From Serinicoccus chungangensis (lineage in GTDB: Bacteria; Actinomycetota; Actinomycetes; Actinomycetales; Dermatophilaceae), in assembly GCF_001483745.1 (NCBI RefSeq), contig NZ_LQBL01000027.1, forward strand, positions 186,001 to 250,000: a stretch of 64,000 nucleotides of DNA, read 5' to 3'. Below are positions 15,921 to 24,541 of this stretch, in pieces; positions within the stretch are counted from its first letter, which is position 1, and each line of letters opens with the position of its first letter. Below the pieces are notes generated by a model. That model was not told the origin of the DNA, searched no databases, and worked only from the letters and a program-made list of their open reading frames with translations. The position numbers and the translations under genes are program-made.

Positions 15921-16721
15921 ATGACCTCCCGAGGCCCGGTGCACCGCGTCTGCGTCTGCATCCCGACCTACCAGGAGCGCGACTCCCTCCCCGACGTGCT
16001 GCGCCGGGTCCGGCAGGCCGTCCCCGAGGCGGACGTGCTGGTCGTCGACGACGCGAGCCCGGACGGCACCGGGGAGCTGGCCGACCGGGTCGCCGCCGTC
16101 GACCCACGGGTCCACGTCCTGCACCGACCCGGCAAGGAGGGCCTGGGGCCGGCCTACCTGGCCGCCTTCGACTGGGCCGCGCAGCGGGGCTTCGACGCGG
16201 TGGTGGAGATGGACGCCGACGGCTCCCACCAGCCGGAGGAGCTGCCCGCCCTGCTCGCCGCGGCAGACCACGGCCCGGGTGCCGACGTGGTCATCGGCTC
16301 GCGGTGGGTCCAGGGGGGCTCGGTGCACCGGTGGCCCTGGCACCGCCGGCTGCTGTCCGTCGGCGCCAACACCTACACCCGGCTCGCGCTGGGACTGCAC
16401 GTCCACGACGCGACGGCGGGCTTCCGGGTCTACCGGCTGCCGCAGCTGACCGCACTCGTCGCCGGTCCCGTGGCCTCCCAGGGCTACTGCTTCCAGGTCG
16501 ACCTCACCCGCCGCGCCGTGGAGGCCGGTCTCCGGGTCGTGGAGGTGCCGATCGCCTTCGTCGAACGGGTCGAGGGGTCGTCCAAGATGACCGGCGACAT
16601 CGTCCAGGAGGCCGTGGTGCTCGTGGGCGTGTGGGCGTGGCAGCGCAGGACGCGTCAGCTCAGGGAACACCTCGCCGGGCGGGACCGTTCTCGTTGGCAC
16701 CACCTCGAGGAGGCCACGTGA
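15921..16721 (+). CDS. ppm1: Polyprenol-monophosphomannose synthase (GT2)
   Basis: A 266-residue family 2 glycosyltransferase. CIPTYQERDSLPDVL and VVDDASPDGTGE form the nucleotide-sugar site, and EMDADGSHQPEEL is the DXD-type metal site. It would transfer mannose from GDP-mannose to polyprenyl phosphate for protein O-mannosylation or cell-wall glycans. No C-terminal membrane domain is present, so membrane association may rely on Lnt, as in the mycobacterial fusion. It overlaps fxsA by 4 bp (GTGA). Confidence 0.9.
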   Translation: MTSRGPVHRVCVCIPTYQERDSLPDVLRRVRQAVPEADVLVVDDASPDGTGELADRVAAVDPRVHVLHRPGKEGLGPAYLAAFDWAAQRGFDAVVEMDADGSHQPEELPALLAAADHGPGADVVIGSRWVQGGSVHRWPWHRRLLSVGANTYTRLALGLHVHDATAGFRVYRLPQLTALVAGPVASQGYCFQVDLTRRAVEAGLRVVEVPIAFVERVEGSSKMTGDIVQEAVVLVGVWAWQRRTRQLREHLAGRDRSRWHHLEEAT

Positions 16722-17266
16722 GCACGACCGCACCATCCGGCAGCACCGCCCGGCGCCGTCCGGTGCTGAGATGGGTCCTGCTCGCCCTCGTCCTGCTCCC
16801 GCTCATCGAGATCGCCGTCCTGGTCGCGGTCGGGCGCAGCATCGGCCTGTGGTGGACCCTCTTCCTCGTCGTCGCGGTGGCGGTCCTCGGTACCTGGCTG
16901 GCCCGGCGCGAGAGCAGTCGCACCTACCGTGCGCTGCAGCAGGCCCTGAGCTCGGGCCGGATGCCGGCCGACGAGGTCACCGACGCGATCCTCCTCACGG
17001 TCGGCGGGCTGCTGCTGCTCCTGCCCGGGTTCGTCAGCGACGTCCTGGCGCTCCTCCTCGTGCTGCCCTTCACCCGGCCCGCGGCACGACGCCTGCTGCA
17101 GGCCCTCGTGGCCAGCCGGGCGCTGACGGTGGTCGGGGGACCGGTCGGACCCGGAGGTCGCCGTGCCGGCCGGCCACCCGGGGCCGGCACGGTCATCGAC
17201 GGCGAGATCGTGGACGAGCACCCGCCCCCGCGGGACGGCGAGTCACGTCCGCCGCTCGGCCCCTGA
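16718..17266 (+). CDS. fxsA: FxsA family membrane protein
   Basis: A 182-residue protein starting at GTG within the ppm1 stop. It has the FxsA core: WVLLALVLLPLIEIAVLV, GLWWTLFLVVAVAVLG, then GGLLLLLPGFVSDVLALLL. FxsA of E. coli is a cytoplasmic membrane protein linked to F-plasmid exclusion of phage T7; its basic role is unknown. The C-terminal 60 residues are Pro/Gly/Arg-rich. The order lnt-ppm1-fxsA-rbpA is conserved in actinobacteria. Confidence 0.85.
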   Translation: MSTTAPSGSTARRRPVLRWVLLALVLLPLIEIAVLVAVGRSIGLWWTLFLVVAVAVLGTWLARRESSRTYRALQQALSSGRMPADEVTDAILLTVGGLLLLLPGFVSDVLALLLVLPFTRPAARRLLQALVASRALTVVGGPVGPGGRRAGRPPGAGTVIDGEIVDEHPPPRDGESRPPLGP

Positions 17267-17366
17267 GCCGCTGACTGGTCAGCAGCTCGACGGGAGCGCT
17301 ATCATGAGATGTTCCCCCCGCACACCGACCACTGCACCACGCTGCGTCCGGGACGGCGGACGGACG

Positions 17367-17393
17367 GGGAACACGGGGCGGTCGGTCGACGTT
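17367..17393 (+). promoter_or_regulatory. SigR/SigH-type promoter of rbpA (GGGAAC-N18-GTT)
   Basis: GGGAAC (17367-17372), 18 bp, then GTT (17391-17393, in context CGTTG). This fits the disulfide-stress ECF sigma consensus of SigR/SigH. rbpA is an established SigR target in Streptomyces, so the match is meaningful. Initiation near 17400 gives a leader of about 100 nt. Confidence 0.65.
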
Positions 17394-17497
17394 GACACCA
17401 GTCAGCAGGACGGTCACAGGTCCAGGTCTGGCGGCCGTCCACCGAACGCGACAGCGAACGATCACGCGTGTCCGATGACACGATGGGAGTGGAACAC

Positions 17498-17857
17498 ATG
17501 GCAGAGAGGTCCCTGCGCGGCACCAACCTCAGCTGGCTCTCCTTCGAGAGCGACGAGGGCGTCACCTTCAGCGACCGGGAGATCAGCCGCTACGTGTGCC
17601 CGGACGGGCACGTCAGCGAGCTGCCGTTCTCGGTCGAGGCGGAGATCCCGCCGATCTGGGAGTGCCGTTGCGGTCTCGACGCCAAGCTGGAGAACGGCCC
17701 CGAGCCCGAGCTGAAGGCCACCAAGCCCCAGCGCACCCACTGGGACATGCTGCTCGAGCGGCGCTCCGTGCCCGAGCTCGAGGAGCTCCTGGAGGAGCGC
17801 CTGGCCCTGCTGCGCGAGATGCGCGGCGAGAAGCCCCGGCGCAAGCGCAGCGCCTGA
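17498..17857 (+). CDS. rbpA: RNA polymerase-binding protein RbpA
   Basis: A 119-residue protein. It begins MAERSLRGTNLSWLSFESD, has a core with Cys residues (YVCPDGH and WECRCG) resembling a zinc-binding fold, a basic linker (KATKPQRTHWDML) and the sigma-interaction domain LLERRSVPELEELLEERLALLREM. RbpA stabilises RNA polymerase holoenzyme with the principal sigma factor and promotes open complexes. ATG 17498 is chosen over GTG 17468 from alignment to known RbpA starts and GGGAG 8 nt upstream. Confidence 0.95.
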   Translation: MAERSLRGTNLSWLSFESDEGVTFSDREISRYVCPDGHVSELPFSVEAEIPPIWECRCGLDAKLENGPEPELKATKPQRTHWDMLLERRSVPELEELLEERLALLREMRGEKPRRKRSA

Positions 17858-17873
17858 GGCACGACATACCCGC

Positions 17874-17915
17874 CGGTGAGGGCGTGGTCCGCGGACGCGG
17901 GTCACGCCCTCACCG
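17874..17915. terminator. Bidirectional hairpin between rbpA and the MFS gene
   Basis: GGTGAGGGCGTG (17875-17886) pairs perfectly with CACGCCCTCACC (17903-17914), extended by one C-G pair; the 16-nt loop contains the palindrome GTCCGCGGAC. It lies between convergent genes. There is no U-tract, as is common in high-GC genomes. Confidence 0.7.
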
Positions 17916-17926
17916 CGTCCTGGGGC

Positions 17927-19315
17927 TCACACCTTGCGCGGCTGCTCGTTGCCGGCCATCGCGATGCCCTTGCGCATGTCGACCCGGGTGAGGATCAGAC
18001 CCCCGACGACGAAGAAGGCGATGGTGACCAGGATCGCCGGGCGGTAGGACCCGGTGAGCTGGTAGGTGAGGCCGAAGGCGAGGGTCCCGAACCAGCTCGT
18101 GCCGCGCTCCATCGCCTGGTAGAAGCTGAAGTACTCCGACTCCTTGCCGGTGGGGACGAGCTGGGAGTAGAGGGAGCGGGACAGCGCCTGGGTCCCACCC
18201 ATGACGGTGCCGATGAAGACCGCGCAGACCAGCCAGATCGTGAACGCGCCGGTGGGCACGAAGTAGGCGAAGGCCACCACCAGCGTCCACATGACCAGGC
18301 CGCCCAGCACCGTGCGCTTGGCCCCGACCCGGCCGGCGATCACCCCGAAGACCAGGGCCCCGCCGAAGGCGACGAACTGCACGAGCAGGATCGTGATGAT
18401 GAGCTGGCTGGTGTCGAAGCCGAGGGCCTCGCTGCCGTAGAGGCTCGCCGAGGAGATGACGGTCTGGATGCCGTCGTTGAAGAACAGGTAGGCGAGCAGG
18501 AAGAGCAGGGTGTGCGGGTAGCCGCGCAGGTCGCCGAAGGTGTCCCGCAGCTGGGTGACCGTGCCGCCGAGCACCCCGGCCGAGCGCTCGACCGGGGTGG
18601 CCGTGGTGCCCCGGATGCGACGCAGCCCGATGACGGGGATGAGCGTGAACACCGCCCACCACAGTCCGGCCGACAGCAGGTTGAGGCGCACGGCCATCGT
18701 GTAGGAGATGCCGAGGGACTCGTGGACGGTCATGAGGCCGAGGTTGAGCGCCAGCAGGATGCCGCCGCCCAGGTAGCCCAGTGCCCAGGCTCTCGACGAC
18801 ACCCGGTCGCGGTCGTCGGGGGAGGCCACCCGCACGAGCAGGGCGTCGTAGACCACGGTCGAGGCCCCCAGGCACAGGTTCGCCACCACGATGAGCAGCA
18901 CCCCGAGCTCCCAGTTGCTGCCGTCGAGGAAGAACATCGAGGCGGCCGCGGCGGCGCCGACCCAGGCCAGGCCGCCGAGGAGCCACGTCGGACGGGGATG
19001 ACGGTCCGCGACGGCCCCGACGAAGAGCAGCACCACCGCCGACACCAGCGTGGCCACGGTGATGGTGTAGGGCGCGACCGACCCGACGGCCACCGGGACC
19101 CCGAGCACGGACAGCATCCGCTCGCAGCTCTGGCCCTCGGCCAGGTCCGGGCAGGCGTCGGCCCGGGCCAGCGCAGTGAGGTAGGGCGCGATGAGCACCG
19201 TCCCGGTGGTCGTGACGTAGGCGGAGTTGGCCCAGTCGTACCACCCGAAGGCGCGCTGGTGGGCGCGGGTGCGCTCGGACGCGGGGTCGGCCCGGGGCAC
19301 CGGGGGAGCAGTCAT
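17927..19315 (-). CDS. UMF1/Atg22-like MFS transporter
   Basis: A 462-residue membrane protein with about 12 helices. The N-terminal FGWYDWANSAYVTT is the signature of the MFS_22 (Atg22-like) family, whose fungal members export amino acids from the vacuole; bacterial substrates are unknown. A long insert around residues 90-110 contains two Cys (DACPDLAEGQSCERM), possibly an extracellular disulfide loop. Start ATG 19315 has TACGAT 7 nt upstream. The frame continues upstream to 20944, but that part is antisense to the AI-2E family gene. Confidence 0.88.
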   Translation of the reverse strand: MTAPPVPRADPASERTRAHQRAFGWYDWANSAYVTTTGTVLIAPYLTALARADACPDLAEGQSCERMLSVLGVPVAVGSVAPYTITVATLVSAVVLLFVGAVADRHPRPTWLLGGLAWVGAAAAASMFFLDGSNWELGVLLIVVANLCLGASTVVYDALLVRVASPDDRDRVSSRAWALGYLGGGILLALNLGLMTVHESLGISYTMAVRLNLLSAGLWWAVFTLIPVIGLRRIRGTTATPVERSAGVLGGTVTQLRDTFGDLRGYPHTLLFLLAYLFFNDGIQTVISSASLYGSEALGFDTSQLIITILLVQFVAFGGALVFGVIAGRVGAKRTVLGGLVMWTLVVAFAYFVPTGAFTIWLVCAVFIGTVMGGTQALSRSLYSQLVPTGKESEYFSFYQAMERGTSWFGTLAFGLTYQLTGSYRPAILVTIAFFVVGGLILTRVDMRKGIAMAGNEQPRKV

Positions 19316-19322
19316 GGCGCCC

Positions 19323-19328
19323 ATCGTA
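19323..19328 (-). promoter_or_regulatory. -10 box TACGAT of the MFS gene
   Basis: TACGAT lies 7 nt before ATG 19315 on the minus strand. Confidence 0.5.
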
Positions 19329-19432
19329 GGGACATCGCGTCGCGCAGCGAGGAGGCTCGAGGGGGCGGTTCGGGTTGCGCCGACCTCGTGCGGGGGTGAG
19401 GGTGAAGGGGTTGCCGAGGAAAGGAGCAGACC

Positions 19433-19615
19433 ATGGGTCTCGGAGACAAGGTCTCGAACAAGGCCGAAGAGCTCAAGGGCAAGGCCAAGGAGGGCGTCGG
19501 AGACGCCACCGACAACGAGCAGATGCAGGCGGAGGGGCGGGCCGACCAGACCGGCGCCAACGTCAAGCAGGCCGGCGAGAACGCCAAGGACGCCTGGAAG
19601 GACGCCACCCGCTAG
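19433..19615 (+). CDS. CsbD family stress protein
   Basis: A 60-residue hydrophilic protein, MGLGDKVSNKAEELKGKAKE onward, matching the CsbD family in length and composition (Lys/Glu/Ala/Gly-rich, no hydrophobic segment). CsbD of Bacillus is a SigB-controlled general stress protein of unknown mechanism. AAAGGAG lies 8 nt before the ATG, a strong ribosome binding site that suggests high expression. Confidence 0.85.
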   Translation: MGLGDKVSNKAEELKGKAKEGVGDATDNEQMQAEGRADQTGANVKQAGENAKDAWKDATR

Positions 19616-19648
19616 TCCTCCGCGTCCGGCGCGCCGCGCCGACCAGAC

Positions 19649-19678
19649 GACGCCCCCGGCCCGACGGCCGGGGGCGTC
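19649..19678. terminator. GC-rich hairpin terminator between csbD and AI-2E family gene
   Basis: GACGCCCCCGGCC (19649-19661) pairs perfectly with GGCCGGGGGCGTC (19666-19678) across a CGAC loop. It sits between converging genes and can serve both. Confidence 0.8.
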
Positions 19679-19680
19679 CG

Positions 19681-21159
19681 TCATGCCTGAGGTCGACCGT
19701 CCTGGTCCCCGTCCTCCCGGTCCCGGCGCAGGATCGGCGGGAGCAGCCGGTCGCGCAGCGAGGCGGCGATCTCGCTGGTCCGGTCGAGCAGCGCGACCCG
19801 CGCGGCCCCCTGCTCCCCCTTGGCCTGCAGGTAGGCCCGGCGCGCCCGCAGCTGGAAGATGGGGGCGGCGCTCTCGGCCCGCTGCGCGGCCCGGCGTCCC
19901 TCGTCGGTGATGTTGCGCAGGTCGTCGGTGTGCAGCTCTCCGGTGCGCAGGTCCAGGTGCTCGCTGCCGAACCTGATGAGGGTCAGCGCCGAGGCGAGCA
20001 CGGGCACGGCGAGGAACGCGCCCAGGACCCCCCACAGGGTGCCGCCGGCCGCGACGCCCAGGATCACCACGACCGGGTGCATCGACATGACGCGGCTGTG
20101 CATGAGGGGCGCGACGAAGGTGCTCTCCGCCTGCTGGACCACCACGACGATGACCAGCACCCACAGGGCTGTGACCCAGCCCTGCGACACCAGGGCGACG
20201 AGCACCGCGAGGCCACCGGCGACGAAGGCACCGACGATGGGGATGAAGGCCAGGAAGAAGGTGATGACGGCGAGGGCGAAGGCCAGGGGCACCTGGAGGA
20301 GGACCAGTCCGAGGCCGATGAAGACCGAGTCGACGGCGGCGACGACGGCCTGGGCCCGGAGGAAGCCACCGAGCGTCACCCACACCCGCGCCAGCGCCTC
20401 GGTGAGGTACAGACCGGCGGTGCGCCCCACGGACTTGCGCAGCCACGGCAGGAACCGGTGCCCGTCCTTGAGGAAGAAGAAGGTGAGCACGAGCACCAGG
20501 ACGGTGGTCACCAGGATGGAGCCGACGGTGGTCAGCGTCGACAGGGCACCCTCGGCCAGGACGCTGGCCCGGGACTCCAGCCACTCGGTGGCCCGGTCGA
20601 CGTAGTCGTCGAGCTGCTCGCTCTGCAGGTTCACCGGGGGACCGGAGAGCCACTCCAGCACGATGTCGGCCCCCTCGGTGACGTTGTCGGCGACCTGACG
20701 CAGCTGGGTACCCACCCCCGGGGCGATGGCGGCGACGATGCCGCTGAAGATGCCGAGCGCCGTCACCAGCACCGTGGCCGCGGCAAGCCCGGCCGGCCAG
20801 CGGTGCCGACGGAGCCAGCGCACGAAGGGCCACAGCACGGAGCTGACGATGAGCGCGAGGATGATCGGCAGCACCCCGACCCAGACCCGCCCGAGCAGGT
20901 AGAGCACGACCGCGACCGCGGCGACGACGAGCAGGAAGCGCCACGACCAGGCGGCCGCGCTGCGCAGCCCCTGCAGGATGAGGTCGCCGCGGTCCACGGT
21001 CGGCGGAGCGGGCGCGTCCCCGCCCGGCTCCGTTTCAGGCTGCTCCGGGGAGGGGTCCGCGGGCTGGGCGTGCGGCGGCTGCAGGCCGGGGTCGGGGTCC
21101 GTGTCGAGGGAGGGCGCGTCCTCGTCCTGGTCCGGCCCGGGCTGGTCCTGGGCGCTCAT
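19681..21159 (-). CDS. AI-2E family transporter (permease)
   Basis: A 492-residue protein with an acidic/Pro-rich cytoplasmic N-terminus (about 70 residues) and eight predicted helices with the family pattern (FFFLKDGHRFLPWL, FLAFIPIVGAFVAGGLAVLVAL, HPVVVILGVAAGGTLWGVLGAFLAVPV). Family members include TqsA (AI-2 export) and Na+/H+ antiporters; function cannot be assigned from sequence. ATG 21159 follows GGAGGAG and overlaps the mutarotase stop by 4 bp. A hydrophilic C-terminal tail of about 90 residues is present. Confidence 0.88.
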   Translation of the reverse strand: MSAQDQPGPDQDEDAPSLDTDPDPGLQPPHAQPADPSPEQPETEPGGDAPAPPTVDRGDLILQGLRSAAAWSWRFLLVVAAVAVVLYLLGRVWVGVLPIILALIVSSVLWPFVRWLRRHRWPAGLAAATVLVTALGIFSGIVAAIAPGVGTQLRQVADNVTEGADIVLEWLSGPPVNLQSEQLDDYVDRATEWLESRASVLAEGALSTLTTVGSILVTTVLVLVLTFFFLKDGHRFLPWLRKSVGRTAGLYLTEALARVWVTLGGFLRAQAVVAAVDSVFIGLGLVLLQVPLAFALAVITFFLAFIPIVGAFVAGGLAVLVALVSQGWVTALWVLVIVVVVQQAESTFVAPLMHSRVMSMHPVVVILGVAAGGTLWGVLGAFLAVPVLASALTLIRFGSEHLDLRTGELHTDDLRNITDEGRRAAQRAESAAPIFQLRARRAYLQAKGEQGAARVALLDRTSEIAASLRDRLLPPILRRDREDGDQDGRPQA

Positions 21160-22031
21160 CGTCTCCTCCGGTCCGCGCTGCGGTCGTGCACGGTGATCGT
21201 GCACCCCACGGTATGCGTCGCGCCGGGCGGGACCCGCAGGCCGTGGTCACCGGTGGCCGCGGTCTCCACGCAGAGGAACCCGCGCCAGTCGTCGTCCTCC
21301 AGGTCGCTCATCTCCGCGGCCTGCTCGGCTCCCGGGTTCCACACGACCGTCTGCGTGCTGCCGTGGGCCTCCAGGACGAGCCGACGGTCCCGGTCGACCA
21401 CCTCGACGTGGGGGAGGCCGGGGGAGTCGACCACGGCGTCGGTCGGGCCCTCGATGCGCATCGGCCCCGGCAGGTGGCCGCGTCGGCCGGTGGTCTTGTC
21501 GAGGTAGCCCGCCCCCTCCAGGCCGAGGACCTCGGTCCGCCGCACGTCGTGCACCGCCAGGTAGGTGTGCAGCGCGGCCTCGACCGGCAGCACCGCGGCA
21601 CCCGGGTTCGTGACCTCCAGGTCCAGTCGCAGGGACGGGTGCTCGACCGGGGTCGGCACCGAGACGGCGTACCGCAGCCGGAACGGGCCGGGCAGGTGCT
21701 CCACGCCGGCCGAGCCGGCGACGTCCTCGTCGGTGAGCGTCCAGGCCCACAGCTCCGGGTCGCGGGTCCCGGCACGGCGCCAGGTCGCCGTACGGGCCAC
21801 GCCGTGGCTGGGCGAGAGGTCGCCGTCGGGGCCGGCCGCGAACCAGGGGAAGCAGACGGGCACCCCGCCCCGGATGGCCTTGCTGCCGTCGAGGACGGCC
21901 GCCTCGCTGCACCAGACCACGGGCCGGCCGTCCAGCTCCCAGGTGCTCAGGTGGGCCCCGAAGTCGTAGGCGACGAGACGTGAGGTGCCGCGCACGGCGG
22001 TGCGCGGGGTCGGCGGCGTGGCGGAAGGCAT
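21156..22031 (-). CDS. D-hexose-6-phosphate mutarotase (aldose 1-epimerase family)
   Basis: A 291-residue YeaD-type galactose mutarotase-like protein. SKAIRGGVPVCFPWFA, PSHGVARTATW (catalytic His region), VEAALHTYLAVHDV and GDDWRGFLCVE-like C-terminus (DDDWRGFLCVETA, the conserved Glu) are family landmarks. It interconverts alpha and beta anomers of hexose 6-phosphates. ATG 22031 has TAGCCT 7 nt upstream. Its stop overlaps the permease start, so the two form an operon. Confidence 0.9.
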   Translation of the reverse strand: MPSATPPTPRTAVRGTSRLVAYDFGAHLSTWELDGRPVVWCSEAAVLDGSKAIRGGVPVCFPWFAAGPDGDLSPSHGVARTATWRRAGTRDPELWAWTLTDEDVAGSAGVEHLPGPFRLRYAVSVPTPVEHPSLRLDLEVTNPGAAVLPVEAALHTYLAVHDVRRTEVLGLEGAGYLDKTTGRRGHLPGPMRIEGPTDAVVDSPGLPHVEVVDRDRRLVLEAHGSTQTVVWNPGAEQAAEMSDLEDDDWRGFLCVETAATGDHGLRVPPGATHTVGCTITVHDRSADRRRR

Positions 22032-22038
22032 ACGGCAC

Positions 22039-22044
22039 AGGCTA
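22039..22044 (-). promoter_or_regulatory. -10 box TAGCCT of the mutarotase operon
   Basis: TAGCCT lies 7 nt before ATG 22031. Confidence 0.55.
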
Positions 22045-22111
22045 CGGCGCGTCGGCCGGGCCCTGCCCCAGGATCCGTCGGGGTCACCGGACCGGTGAGA
22101 GGCTGACCCCC

Positions 22112-23170
22112 ATGCGAGGCACCGCGTGGATCAGCTGGCTGCGCTGCCTCGCGGTCTACGGCGTGGTCCTCATCCACACGGTCGGGGCAACCGCGACCGC
22201 GGGGGCGCAGGGCGAGACCGACCTGGTGGACGGGTGGGTGGCCCGGGCGCTGGACCTCCCGCTGCTGTGGGTCGTGCCCGTCTTCGTCATGGTCTCGGGC
22301 GCGTTGGCCCTCGACCCGGCGCGCTACCCCGGGGCGGGGGAGTTCCTGCGTCGACGCGTCCGGCGGCTGGTGCCCGCCGTGGTGGTCTGGAACCTCGTCT
22401 ACGTGGTCTACCTCTCGCTGACCCGTCCCGGGTGGTGGGCGGGACCGGGCGAGGCCGGGCAGCGCGTCCTGGTCGGTGAGGTCGCCCCGCACCTGTACTT
22501 CCTCTGGATCGTCCTGGGGCTGTCCCTGCTGACCCCGCTGCTCGTGCCATGGCTGGCCCGGACCGGACGTCGCGCCTGGCTGGTGGCCGCCGCGGGGGCG
22601 TATTCCGTCCCGGTCCTGTCCCTCTGGCCGCTGGGGCCGGGCGGGGAACCGGTCGGCGTGACGCACGCCGCATGGACGTGGTGGCTGCCCTACCTCGGCG
22701 CGTACCTGACCGGCTGGGCGCTGCGCGGGGTGCGGGTGCCCGACCGCCTGCTCCTCGTCCTGGTGCTCGTCGTCGCCGCGCTGTCGGTCCTGCTGACCTG
22801 GCAGTGGTCCAACCCGGCCGCGCCCACCTGGCTGCAGGACTGGGCAGGTGCCCACTACTACTCGCCCACGGTCGCGGCGCTGTCCGTCGCGGTCTACCTG
22901 CTGGCCCAGGCGCTGCTCGCGCCGGGAGGCGCCCTGTCGGTGCTGACGTCGGACCGGGTGATGGTGGTGGTGGACCCGGTGGGGCGGGCCACCCTCGGCA
23001 TCTTCGCCCTGCACTTCCTCGTCCTGCTGGTCGGGACGGACACCGGCGTGCTGGGCGCCCCGGTGGCGCCGTGGCCGGTCCTGCTGGCGCGCTTCGTCGT
23101 GGTCGCGGCGGTGACGACGGTCCTGGCGCTCCTGGGACGGCGGGTCCCAGGGGTGCGGCGCGTGCTGTGA
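22112..23170 (+). CDS. Acyltransferase family 3 membrane protein
   Basis: A 352-residue protein with about ten membrane helices. The N-terminal SWLRCLAVYGVVLIHTVGA has the R-x10-H spacing of acyltransferase family 3 (catalytic His near residue 21). Such enzymes O-acylate cell-wall or exopolysaccharide sugars. ATG 22112 begins the homology; upstream frame overlaps the mutarotase promoter. No glycan biosynthesis genes are adjacent, so the acceptor is unknown. Confidence 0.85.
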   Translation: MRGTAWISWLRCLAVYGVVLIHTVGATATAGAQGETDLVDGWVARALDLPLLWVVPVFVMVSGALALDPARYPGAGEFLRRRVRRLVPAVVVWNLVYVVYLSLTRPGWWAGPGEAGQRVLVGEVAPHLYFLWIVLGLSLLTPLLVPWLARTGRRAWLVAAAGAYSVPVLSLWPLGPGGEPVGVTHAAWTWWLPYLGAYLTGWALRGVRVPDRLLLVLVLVVAALSVLLTWQWSNPAAPTWLQDWAGAHYYSPTVAALSVAVYLLAQALLAPGGALSVLTSDRVMVVVDPVGRATLGIFALHFLVLLVGTDTGVLGAPVAPWPVLLARFVVVAAVTTVLALLGRRVPGVRRVL

Positions 23171-23171
23171 G

Positions 23172-23531
23172 TCACGGCACCGGCAGCGGCACCGCGCGCA
23201 GCGAGGTCGCCTCGACGTCGTAGCGGGAGGCAGCCCCGGCACTAGTCCGGAAGAAGCGCCGACGCAGGGCGCCGGTCACCTCCACGCCGCTGCCGTCCTC
23301 GAGCCGCAGCGCGGCGGCCCTCGCCCGGGCGCTCCAGCAGGACACGTCGATGGTGTCCACGCGCTGTGCCGACGCGGACGCCGACCCTCGGCCGCGGCGC
23401 TGCGTCCGGGCCACGACGACCCGCAGCTGGACCACGACGTCGCCGCTGGGCAGCTCCCGCTGCGTCGGGGCGCCGCTGACCCGCCCGCGCAGGTGCACCT
23501 CGTTGGCCGGTGCCGCCGGTGTGCTCGTCAT
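23172..23531 (-). CDS. Short single-stranded-DNA-binding (OB-fold) protein
   Basis: A 119-residue SSB-like protein: NEVHLRGRVSGAPTQRELPSGDVVVQLRVVVART is the SSB strand 1-2 region and IDVSCWSARARAAALRLEDGSGVEVTGALRRRFFR the second half. It lacks the Gly/Pro-rich tail and DDDIPF-like tip of housekeeping SSB. It is an accessory paralogue, possibly for competence or stress. It ends 1 bp from the convergent acyltransferase stop. Confidence 0.75.
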   Translation of the reverse strand: MTSTPAAPANEVHLRGRVSGAPTQRELPSGDVVVQLRVVVARTQRRGRGSASASAQRVDTIDVSCWSARARAAALRLEDGSGVEVTGALRRRFFRTSAGAASRYDVEATSLRAVPLPVP

Positions 23532-23639
23532 GGGTCCACCCTGACCGGTGGGCGGGACGTGGGGGAGGGGGCGAGCCGCATCTGTGGACGGACGGCCACC
23601 TGGCGGGGAGGGTGTGGACGGCCGGGCGGAGCCCGGGAG

Positions 23640-24464
23640 TCACATCTCCTCGTGCGTCTCCGGGTCCCCGCCGAAGAGCCGGCCGTCCGGTCGACCCAGG
23701 GCGGTGATGGCGGCCACCTCCTGGTCGGTGAGCTCGAGGTCGAGCACGTCCAGGTTGGCGCGCTGGCGCTCCGGCGTCTCGGACTTGGGCAGCGGCATCA
23801 CCCCCCGCTGGAGGTGCCAGCGCAGGATGACCTGGGCGGGGGTGACGCCGAGGCGCTCGGCGGGGCCGGCCACCGCCTCCGCGTCGTACTGCGCCTGCCG
23901 CTTGCCCAGGGGGCTCCAGGCCTGGGTGAGGACCCCGAGCCCCCGGTGCACCTCCAGCAGGTCCTCCTGCGGGAAGAGGGGGTGGCACTCCACCTGGTTG
24001 AGCACCGGCGTCTCACCGGTCGCCTCCACGACCTCCTGCAGGTGGGTCCGGGTGTAGTTGCTCGTGCCGACCCACCGGACCAGCCCTCGATCCCGGCACT
24101 CCAGCAGGGCCTGGACCGCCTCGACGTAGCGGCCCTGCGAGGGGTTGGGCCAGTGCACCAGCGCGACGTCGACCCGCTCCAGCCCGAGCCGCTCCAGCGA
24201 CTGCTCCAGGGTCTCGATGGCGGGGCCTCGCGCGTGCGCCCGGCCGGGGATCTTGGTGGCCACCAGCACCTCGTCGCGGGACAGCCCGCTGCGACGCAAT
24301 GCCTCGCCGACCTCACGCTCGTTCTCGTAGTTGACCGCCGTGTCGAGGTAGCGGTAGCCCGCCTCGAGGGCGGAGACCATCGCCGTGATGCCCTCCTCGC
24401 CGCGCAGCGGGTAGGTGCCGAAGCCGACGTGGGGGAGCGTGGTGCCGTCAGGAAGGGTGTGCAT
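23640..24464 (-). CDS. Aldo/keto reductase
   Basis: A 274-residue AKR of usual length. The Asp-Tyr-Lys-His tetrad is visible: D and Y in YLDTAVNYENE, K in VATKIPG, H in VALVHWPNPS. PLPKSETPERQRANL binds NADPH. The substrate is not predictable; relatives reduce 2,5-diketo-D-gluconate or methylglyoxal. ATG 24464 has TAGCGT 6 nt upstream. Confidence 0.92.
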   Translation of the reverse strand: MHTLPDGTTLPHVGFGTYPLRGEEGITAMVSALEAGYRYLDTAVNYENEREVGEALRRSGLSRDEVLVATKIPGRAHARGPAIETLEQSLERLGLERVDVALVHWPNPSQGRYVEAVQALLECRDRGLVRWVGTSNYTRTHLQEVVEATGETPVLNQVECHPLFPQEDLLEVHRGLGVLTQAWSPLGKRQAQYDAEAVAGPAERLGVTPAQVILRWHLQRGVMPLPKSETPERQRANLDVLDLELTDQEVAAITALGRPDGRLFGGDPETHEEM

Positions 24465-24470
24465 GCCCTC

Positions 24471-24476
24471 ACGCTA
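24471..24476 (-). promoter_or_regulatory. -10 box TAGCGT of the aldo/keto reductase
   Basis: TAGCGT lies 6 nt before ATG 24464. Confidence 0.5.
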
Positions 24477-24541
24477 GGCCGCCGGCGGCCCTACCGCAGC
24501 CGGTGGCGAGTCCTGCGGTGTGGGCCCACCACCGGCCCGGG

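Noticed and set aside
12426-16736. Minus-strand open frame of over 1400 codons across kamA, the intergenic gap, lnt and ppm1
   Set aside because: It crosses four well-supported features and has low-complexity translation.
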